From: Zopfochytrium polystomum
Taxonomy: Eukaryota; Chytridiomycota; Chytridiomycetes; Chytridiales; Chytridiaceae
Reading direction: 5' to 3'
Assembly (NCBI GenBank): GCA_025765615.1
Contig: JAIVFJ010000009.1
Coordinates: 575,166 to 639,165 of the forward strand
Length of the DNA stretch: 64,000 nt
The notes beneath the pieces are model-generated. The model did not search any database, was not told where the DNA came from, and saw only the letters and a program-made list of their open reading frames with translations. Below are positions 56,716 to 64,000 of the stretch, piece after piece; position 1 is the first letter of the stretch, and each line of letters begins with the position of its first letter. Position numbers and translations under genes: made by a program.

Positions 56716-57120
56716 TCTCCACTTGGAACGTGAACAGAATTAATTCCTGGCTCAAAGTTGCCTGCAAGGCTGGTTTACCTTATGCCCAGGACCCAGATAT
56801 TGGTTGGTGCCTTGAGATTTGAATTCTCAGTCTTCAGCCATTGTCTGTCTCCAGGAGACTCACCTTGGCCCAAAGAGCCAGAAGCTCGTCGATCACCTCA
56901 GTAAAATGAAGGATTGGAGATGCATCCTCTGCGACCCCCGTACCAGACAGAACGGAGTAGCTATCTTTTATCACTCTGACCTTAAGTTCAGAATATGAAA
57001 TAGCAGGGGATGCCCAGCATTATGCAGAAGGTCGTGTTGTGGCCCTCCTTGTGGGAGAATATGCAGTGATGACCTGCTATGCACCAAGTGCTTTTGGTGA
57101 CGATACAAAAATGAAAAAAT
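56716..57120 (+). pseudogene. Endonuclease/exonuclease/phosphatase (AP-endonuclease-like) fragment
   Basis: Fragments in neighbouring frames resemble the ExoIII/APE fold: ISTWNVNRINSWLK, CLQETHLGPKSQKL, NGVAIFYHSDLKFRI and EGRVVALLVGEYAVMTCYAP, in the right order. Stops and frame changes separate them (for example near 56820 and 57000), and the C-terminal half with the catalytic SDH-type motif is absent. It could be a relic of a host AP endonuclease or of the endonuclease domain of a non-LTR element. Confidence 0.6.
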
Positions 57121-57394
57121 TGACAAAAAAATCAATTGCCAAAGGGGGTTGGATATGTCAAGGACAACTGGAGGTCACTTGTGCACTTGAACTCGAGAAT
57201 TGCACTTTCACTTCAGCAATGCACTTTCACGTCACTTGTGCACTTTTGCTCCAGAGTGTGGAGATGGACTGCGCTTTTTCTCTATTAGCTGTTTGATACT
57301 TTAACGCGTTCCCGAAGAAAAAAGAAGGTCACTAGCCAGCCACAGATCATCATTCTCATCATTTTAATAGACCACATACACGCACACGCACACC

Positions 57395-58494
57395 ATGGCG
57401 GCGGCAAACCAGGCTCCACTGGCCGGCGAAGTTCGACAAGCGCTGCGCGCCAGAGCCGACAGCGTCAACGCCATCATTGCGAGGGCGCGTGGGATCCTTG
57501 CCAAGGAGTATGGAGTCCGGCTGGAAGCAGCTGCCACAGACCTCGAAAGGGGGAAGAACTTTATAAAGCGGCTGCAGGAGCTGTACATCAGCCTGGAGAC
57601 CGCCGTCACGGACATGCAGTGGGAGACAACGTTAGACCGGATCAACGAGCACATGAACAGCTTCGACCGGTGGATCAAGCAGCATCGTCGCGAGATAACC
57701 GCCTTCTGGACGGTCGCCGCTGTGGCAAAGTGTTTTGAGGAAGGAGCGCGAAAGACGCTCACCAGACAGCTGAATGACATGGCGGTCACCCTCGAGCGAA
57801 TGAGGAAGGCGCTCGAGAACCTGGCACAAAGGCGCACCCCCGAGTGCTTGCAGCGGTTCGGCGCCACCGTCAGCGAGCTCACCACCGCCTCCGTCGTGCT
57901 CGTTGCGGCGGTGTCCGCGCTGTTTCTAGCGTGGTTCTCCTGGACAGTCGCGCAGTCGGCAAAAGAGGTCTTGGGCGAGTTTTCGGCGGCCGTTGCGAAA
58001 CGGTCGGAAAGAATACAGAGCGTTTTGGACCAGATCCAAGACGCTGCCAGAGGCGGTCGGCTTGATGAGTTGAATTCTCGGCTGGACAGGCTGGAGATTG
58101 AGTTGCACCAGCTGAATGATATGCTACGGGACTTTGCCGAAGAGTACCGCGTGAGTCTACAAGTTTTCATACGAAGCAGCATAGTGAATATATAACCCGT
58201 GTCCGTACCTCTTTATCCAAAAAACACACACACACGCACACACACACACACACACACATAAATAAGAGGATTCGATCCAAGAATATTTGGATTTCTGTTG
58301 GCGCCGCGGCCTTCGGCGCCGTGGCCCTATTCACTCCAGCATTCGTAATCGCTACCCCTACCTTAGGCTTTGGCGTAGGTTTTGCTATAAGCCAGGTTTT
58401 CACCAGTGAACGGCACTTGAAGGATGTTCGCGAGAAAGCAAAGACCCTGAATGAGCTGTTCGTCGCGACGGCTTCCGTTCTGGTGCAAGAGTAG
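57395..58494 (+). CDS. Coiled-coil protein with hydrophobic segments, unidentified
   Basis: Two exons (57395-58150 and 58282-58494; 131-nt intron with GTGAGT donor, CCAAG acceptor and a CA repeat) encode 322 residues. The N-terminal 160 residues are long charged helices. A single hydrophobic helix follows (ASVVLVAAVSALFLAWFSW), then a heptad-rich helix (SRLDRLEIELHQLNDMLRDF). The second exon adds a Gly/Ala hydrophobic pair (VGAAAFGAVALFTPAFVIA and LGFGVGFAIS) and a final charged helix ending SVLVQE. There is no signal peptide and no cysteine framework. The helix-hairpin-helix plan is seen in membrane-remodelling and pore-type helical proteins, but I recognise no family. An ORF reading without splicing would end at 58195 and miss the hairpin. 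Confidence 0.8.
58224..58258. repeat. (CA)n microsatellite in intron
   Basis: CA repeat with one CG variant inside the intron of the coiled-coil gene. Confidence 0.85.
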
Positions 58495-58796
58495 AAACAA
58501 GCAGTCTTTGCTGACGCTTTCCTTTTTTTTTCTCTATCCATTGCCCTCATCTCTCTCCCTCTCTCTCTGCGGCTCTGGCGGCTCGTCCCCTTCCCCCTCT
58601 TCCCACTTTTTTTTCCCCTTCCTTTTTTTCTCTATCTTCCAAAGTGTGCGTGTTGAAGGGCGACTCGCGTGCTGCCCTTAAACATTGGTCGGAATACCAA
58701 TTCACGAAACAGCCGTCCCTTCCCACCCCCCAACTTGTTTCTTGACCTCATGACTTGTTTTTGAGTTGCCTATTTTTTCACAGATGAGGGGGACCC
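58495..58796. other. Pyrimidine-rich 3' flank
   Basis: CT-rich tracts downstream of the coiled-coil gene. No gene is visible. Confidence 0.6.
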
Positions 58797-59159
58797 TCAC
58801 ACCGCACCCCCCCATCTTGCGATTGTTTCGCGTACGACGCCCATCGGCCGCTCATAGGCCTCTTGGACAGCCTCCGCGACGACGCTGTTAGCAATCTTTT
58901 CGTCGCACTGGATCACGTAGCCATACTTATCGTCGCAGGACGCTGTAATTGAACAACACCGTCCCAGCCGCACCCGCCTTCGCCAGGCTTTCGTGCCCCA
59001 TTTCTGTAAAGACGATGACCCATTTTGCCTTTGCCGTCCGACGACCACTCCGACGCCGGTCGTACAGTCGTTAGAAACGCAGCGCCTCCGGCTGTGGACA
59101 CTCGCGCGCCATAACCCGGAAAACACGCGCAAGGGCGCGTCGAAAAAGCAGTTTCTCAA
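58797..59159 (-). CDS. Possible small gene, frame uncertain
   Basis: The 120-residue minus-strand frame ends with an ordinary-looking C terminus (VIQCDEKIANSVVAEAVQEA, then YERPMGVVRETIARWGGAV). Upstream, a second frame (TTVRPASEWSSDGKGKMGHR) also looks like protein, so a short intron or frameshift may lie near 58950. No family, signal peptide or upstream TATA box is recognised. Confidence 0.3.
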   Translation of the reverse strand: MRNCFFDAPLRVFSGLWRASVHSRRRCVSNDCTTGVGVVVGRQRQNGSSSLQKWGTKAWRRRVRLGRCCSITASCDDKYGYVIQCDEKIANSVVAEAVQEAYERPMGVVRETIARWGGAV

Positions 59160-60264
59160 CGTAAGCCGCCTCAGCCTTGGCAGCTGCGCCGCGTCGAATG
59201 CTGTCGGGGGGCGTCAAAGCTCAGGGCATGCCGCAAAGTCAAGATCTCTGGCGTTGACCCGCGTGCGCGAAAAAAGTGTGCAGCGTCAAGTTTGAAACTG
59301 CAAGCATGGTCGTCTGGTAGCTTGGGTTCGCGGGCTGTTGGAATGAGACTTTCGCGGCTGATGCCTCCCTCAGTTCGTTCCCGTCCACTGTTGGAGCCAC
59401 TGGTGTATCTGACATATTCTGTTACTTACTTTCATTAGTGCATGTCCGCGGTCAAACTTACCACGTCCGTCGATGCTAGACAGTGCGGCACGATAGCGAG
59501 CCTGCGGCCTTACCCTGGGCGTCGGCGGCGCCGGCAGTGTCAATTTAGGGACAGATGCCGGGGGGGGAAGGATCAGCTACGGAAGTGGAACGGTGCATAG
59601 CGTCTCTTCTCCTTCCACTCAGGCTTCCAATTTCCTTCGTTGTTCTTCCCTTTTGATCCTACATGCTACTTTGCAAGTCGTCTCTCCTCCCCTGTCACGA
59701 CGGTTTCAGAGACTAGGAGGTGCTTGGATCATTAACACATGACAGACTTTTGTTGCACTGGGCGAATGGACGAGTTATCCCGCCACCCCAATGAGAACTA
59801 CCATACACGACGCCGGTTGGACGCTCTGACTCGACTAATTAGGCAAACAGCGAAAAGTGTACTGAATAGAATCGAATAGTATTTCTGTGCGACAAAGTAA
59901 AGAGGAGAGCGAAAGACATGCGTACCCGCACATGTACAAAAATGGAAGAAAGAGAGATACAGAGGAACGCAGCAAGAAGACGATCAGCGACGTCCCTTTT
60001 CGGAGCATTCCGAAAACATTCATCACCGTCTTAAAGCTGCCGTGAAACAGTCTCTGACTTACTCTTAAAGCAGTCTCTGACTTACTATTCCACCTTTTGT
60101 TCCTGAAGCAAAATGACGTTGAATGAGGAACAGTTTCGACGACCCAAAAAAAAAGGACTGCAAAGCGACTTACCACCGCCGCCTGTTGCGAAAGAATAAG
60201 AATACAAGAGAAAGAAAGGATTGCAAAAAAAAAAAAAAAAAAAAAGCAATAAACTTGCCATTTT
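59160..60264. other. Intergenic, no gene recognised
   Basis: Mixed composition with an A21 run at 60225-60245. The 151-residue minus-strand frame here includes the poly-T stretch and is not credible. Confidence 0.55.
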
Positions 60265-60299
60265 GTGTCGAGACTCCCTGGACTAATCAAGGCACGTTC

Positions 60300-61135
60300 G
60301 GCACGTTCGATGAGGATGTACTTGCAAGTTGGTCCTGCCCGCCGTCAAGCTCCGGCCAACACCACGGCCACGTTTGCCGGTGGTCGCCGCGGCAGTGTCT
60401 TGCAGCACTTCGTCGTACTATACCATCTCTTCCCGCTGCAACGAAGCCGGCCAGCGAAACGATCGAGGCGTCTCACTTGCCTTGCCTGTATACTGGGAAC
60501 GTCGGGGTGTACGACTTTGGGTTGCTGCCGGACACGAACTTCATCCGCTTCTGCAGCGAGGTGCCGTCGACCGCACCGTTCCCAGAGTGGAATAACAAGG
60601 CTGCGTTCGGTAGCACCTTTGGGCACATCATCGACAACCCCCACACCGCGGTCGAGATCGTATACTCTGCCGCAAACTGCACCCTGCGCGCTGGTTTCGG
60701 CACGGGACGCACCAACTCGTTCAACGGCTCGGAATTTTTCAACCCCGATCCGCCACCTGGCGAGCAACGACACTCCCTACCTCCAGCTCGCCAAACTCGC
60801 CGGCATCAGCGCAAATCAAAGCTCCACGAACCCGACCATTTACGCGTTGTCGGTGTGCTGGGCCTCGTGCTGACCGCAACGTCTCGGGGACGGGGAGCTT
60901 TGACTACATGGCGCCCGAGCCCGAGGGCCAGCTGGGACTGGCTGGGCGCAACCTTGCGCTGTTGAGTTGCGTGGTTAATGAATATAATCAAGAGATAGTG
61001 GGACGGAAAGCTCCTCCACTTCCACCGCCAAGCAGGCAATTAGCAGTTAAAAAGGAGAGGTACTTCTCCGCGTGCCAGTCACCGTCACTCAGTGATTTAA
61101 CAGCGTGCGCTCAACCGTTGAGTATCAATTATTGA
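60300..61135 (+). pseudogene. Unidentified protein relic in three frames
   Basis: Ordinary protein-like sequence is spread over three frames: CLYTGNVGVYDFGLLPDTNF and FGHIIDNPHTAVEIVYSAAN (60487-60680), then TPYLQLAKLAGISANQSS (about 60770-60830) one frame over, then DYMAPEPEGQLGLAGRNLAL (60903-60960). N-glycosylation-type sites and Cys suggest a secreted or surface protein. No splice sites join the pieces convincingly, so decay is more likely than introns. Family unknown. Confidence 0.35.
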
Positions 61136-61232
61136 ATAGCAAACCTTTTTCTACCTCGCCGAGTCGCCACGCCCCCCGCCCACTTCGACTGCCGTCCGCC
61201 CAGCCGAAGCCAAATGTTTCCTGTTGTGAGAT

Positions 61233-61235
<3 letters not shown>

Positions 61236-61264
<29 letters not shown>
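61236..61264. repeat. (GA)n microsatellite
   Basis: About 14 GA units. Confidence 0.85.
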
Positions 61265-61270
<6 letters not shown>

Positions 61271-61475
61271 CAGACTCACCTTAGACACCCTGTTGTTTTT
61301 TTTTTGTTTGTGTTTTTTCTTCGGTATGGTTGGGCTTGGCGCGTGCACGGTTGAGATTATTGCGTGAGACCGACAGAGACAGCGAGCAACAAATTCAAAA
61401 TTTCAAGGCGCGCGACAGTGAGAACATTCAGCGAAGACAGCCAACGACGCAAGCAAGCACTCACTCACTCTCTGT

Positions 61476-61481
<6 letters not shown>

Positions 61482-61533
<52 letters not shown>
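61482..61533. repeat. (CT)n microsatellite
   Basis: About 26 CT units. A second imperfect (CT)n tract runs from about 61720 to 61818. Confidence 0.9.
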
Positions 61534-61538
<5 letters not shown>

Positions 61539-61786
61539 GCTCGGAGAATTGCCGGAAGAAGAAGAAGCGTTTTCATTTGCGCTCGGCCCAGGGCGAGCAG
61601 AGAGAGGAACAGACAGAAAGGCGGGCGCCGCCTGCCGCAATCTACTTTTTATTGCCGAAAAAAAAGAAAAAAATTGCTGCGACACCTCACACCACACACG
61701 CCTCCTCCGCTGTCTCGCTGTCTCTCCCTCTCTCTCTCTCTCTCTCTCACTCTCTCTCTCTCTCTCTCTCACTCTCTCTCTCTCTC

Positions 61787-61819
<33 letters not shown>

Positions 61820-61972
61820 GGCTCTCTGGGTTATCTGTCTTTGTCTCACTATCTCTCTCTCTTGCCAATTGAAGCCCATTATTTGCAGAAGCGACGGACC
61901 GAACTCGACTCAATAGTATTTAATCTCCCCTCTCTCACGCTCTCGCACTCATACTCTCACCCTCACTTGCCG

Positions 61973-62886
61973 ATGCAGACGCACACGCAGACGCGGCGGC
62001 GGCGGCGGCAGCCGCTCCCCTCCAGCCATCATTCGCTCCTCCTCCTCCTCCTCCTCCTCCTCCTCCTTCCCCTTCTCCTCGTCGCCCTCAGCCTCGCTCC
62101 CACAGCCTCCGGCTCGACTGCAGTCGCCGCCCCCCGCCGCGCGGACGTTGCTCAATCTCCCGCACTCTTTCGCTTGCGCGCCGACCCCGCCAGCGTCGTC
62201 CTCGTCCGCCGAATCGTCGAAGACGACGGCACCGAGGAGAAGGCGCCGATCCCCACGTCGCCGGGGGGAACAAGCGACGGAGGCGGCGGCGGCGGCGGCG
62301 GCGGCGGCGGAAGTGGTCAAGACACGCCGCCCACTGCTACGGAAGAAAGTCGGTCACGCTCGAGGCAGCTTTGGGAGTGAGTGAACTTAAGGGAGGCGAA
62401 GGGGAAGGGGTGGTCGTCACCAATGTGAGCTGATGATCCGTTTTCCACTTTCGATACTTTGCTCAGGAGCGGAAAAGCGAAGGCGGCGAACTTTGTGGCA
62501 AGCAAGAATGTAAGTGAAGTCTCCCGCATTGAAAAAAATAGGCTGACACGCATTTCTAACCAAAAAAAAAACCCCCCCGCTTCAGAACAAAAAAGCAGTA
62601 AGCACCATCCCGCTCTCCTCAGGAACCCCACCTCCTCCCCCTTCTTCCCAACCTCTGACAACGTCATCGCCACATCCAAGGCCGTCAACGCGTTCGCGAG
62701 CGCCGTCACAAGTGCGGCGAGCGCTGGGCTCAAGGCCACCGCCGGCCCGGTCATCGTGCCTGCCGTGGCGGCCGCCGGCGCCGTCATTGGCGGTTTAAAA
62801 GAGGCCGCTACCAACAAGATTGACAAGCCCGAGACCAAACGAGCGAGTAAGTGCGCAAGCGAGGGAGAGAAGTGCGCGCAGTGGCT

Positions 62887-62939
<53 letters not shown>

Positions 62940-64000
62940 TGCGTTTTTGTTTAATTGTATCCTCTACAACTGCAGAGTTCGCTCGCGTCGCGCACGGCGC
63001 TGTGTTTGGCGCTGCCGGAGCGACTGCAGGGCTCTTTGGGGGGCCGATTGCAAGTAAGTTTGGGGCAAGTCTCCTCTTTCAAAACTTCGACCTTTACCGC
63101 CCTAACCGCGATTTGACTTACTTCCCGACCCGCTCCACAACACCCCCCTCACGCGCATAAAAAGGCGGTGCCGTCAGTGCCTTTGGCAGCGCCACGCAGG
63201 CTTTCGTCAAGAAAAAGTATGGAAAGGAGAAGCAGACCGAAGCCGATCAGGCGGGTGAGCGGCCCTCCAATTCGCTCCAACCTCTGTTGAAGTTACTGAT
63301 TGAAAATCACGCGCGCGCACGCACACACGCACGCACACACACACAGGCGGAGTAGCAAAGGCAGGGGTTCAGTACACTATGGGAGGTTCGTCGCCAAGGG
63401 AAACCTCTCCCCCCCACCTCATTTCACTTTAACCTCCAAATCATCAACCTCCAATCCTCCACTCCACCCCCTTCGCTCCTCCCCAAACCAAGGCGTCAAC
63501 ACAATCGTCAAAGAAGCAGCGTCGAGTCTGCCCCCCGTCGCGGCGGCGGCCGTATCGATGGGTATGTCGGTCGCGACGAGCCTGGCGGGCGACGCCACCA
63601 AGAACAAGGTGAAGGCGTCGGTGGCGGCGGAGGAGGCGCGGACAGCGGCTGCGGAGCGGGGAGGGTCGTCTTCGTCGTCGCCGTCGCCGCGGGGTAGTGA
63701 GTCGAGTGCGTCGTCGCCGCAGGGTAGCGAGTCAGGATCCGCGTCGTCGCCTCAGGGCGCCTGGTCTGCGGTGTCGACGCCGCGGGATCCGGGGTCGCCG
63801 CAGTGGCAGGAGCCGACGACGCCGCGGGTGCAGAGCCCGGACGAGGCGCCGTCGTGCAGGGTGCGGCGCGGGATGGTGTATCGGCGGGCGGCGGGGATGG
63901 CGATGTGCGGGATGACGCCGCCGGCGGCGAAGGCGGCGAAGGATGCCGGCGGGGCGGGGAAGGGGGGTGAAGGGAACGAAGGAGGCGGTGGCAGGGGGGA
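61973..64000 (+). CDS. Secreted glycine-zipper-rich protein, 3'-partial
   Basis: Exons supported by phase: 61973-62376, 62467-62509, 62681-62846, 62976-63053, 63165-63254, 63347-63385, 63493 to beyond the window; a 12-nt micro-exon near 62586 is possible. The N terminus has an Arg-rich start and a strong Leu-run signal or anchor segment. A Pro/Ser/Gly linker with a 12-Gly run follows (encoded at about 62279-62315). Then come short Gly/Ala hydrophobic units, one per exon: VIVPAVAAAGAVIGGLKEAA, GAVFGAAGATAGLFGGPIA, SGAVSAFGSATQAFVKKKYG and VAAAAVSMGMSVATSLAGDA. The last exon becomes Ser/Pro/Glu-rich with repeated SSSP.G.ES motifs. The recurring GxxxG/AxxxG pattern resembles membrane-inserting glycine zippers. 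No named family; the 3' end is outside the window. Confidence 0.7.
62888..62936. repeat. (TG)n microsatellite in intron
   Basis: About 24 TG units within the fourth supported intron-exon interval of the last gene. Confidence 0.9.

Larger units (their letters stand above)
61136..61972. other. Simple-repeat region upstream of the last gene
   Basis: Mostly CT/GA repeats. A TATTTAAT at about 61916-61923 may be the TATA element of the gene starting at 61973. Confidence 0.5.

Noticed and set aside
59835..60290. 151-codon minus-strand frame with a Phe run
   Set aside because: The start lies in a T-rich region, the Phe run is the A21 homopolymer read in reverse, and there is no domain.

Overview
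The window is nuclear DNA of a fungus. Genes are split by short GT-AG introns (about 60-265 nt), and promoters carry TATA boxes. Fungal hallmarks include a Zn2Cys6 regulator, a type II membrane GH17 glucanase, a NACHT-WD40 receptor and a Ty3-type LTR element with a zinc-knuckle gag. The very GC-rich coding sequence, the many simple repeats and the long A/T homopolymers would suit an early-diverging (chytrid-like) fungus, but that placement is inference.

Layout. 1-9.5 kb: simple-repeat DNA, a Pro/Ala-rich protein with an internal duplication (1777-2544), two identical tRNA-Gly(CCC) genes, a poorly resolved secreted-protein locus and an arylsulfatase. 9.5-25.3 kb: a GPI-type GH43-like protein, an SRP (7SL) RNA gene, a frameshifted F-box/WD gene, a tandem pair of prepro-peptide genes, initiator tRNA-Met, tRNA-Ser(GCT), the GH17 glucanase, a peroxisomal enoyl-CoA isomerase and Usb1 (U6 snRNA 3' processing). 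25.6-30.5 kb: the Zn2Cys6 factor and a polytopic membrane protein. 30.8-41.4 kb: tRNA-Asn, an AT-richer orphan locus, and a decay zone with a broken MFS transporter and a broken ABCC transporter on either side of an intact ADP-ribosyltransferase-like gene.

42.4-57.3 kb is an accessory block of visibly lower GC. It holds a 1431-residue NLR-like protein (PB1-like, NACHT, 13 almost identical WD40 repeats), four tRNA genes (Pro, Leu, Thr with an intron, Val), and a degenerate Ty3-type element whose primer-binding site matches the initiator tRNA-Met encoded at 17.8 kb. The element's 3' LTR is cut off by fragments of another retroelement and of an endonuclease/exonuclease/phosphatase gene. 57.4-64 kb: a coiled-coil protein with hydrophobic segments, two poorly resolved loci and a secreted, glycine-zipper-rich gene that runs off the window end.

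No operons or pathway clusters are evident. The most distinctive items are the PB1-NACHT-WD40 receptor and the tandem cationic prepro-peptide pair, which share intron position, processing site and core promoter. Several intact-looking reading frames (arylsulfatase, GH17 and others) contain stop-free introns that a naive reading would translate. Splice junctions given here come from consensus sites, phase and family motifs, not from transcripts.
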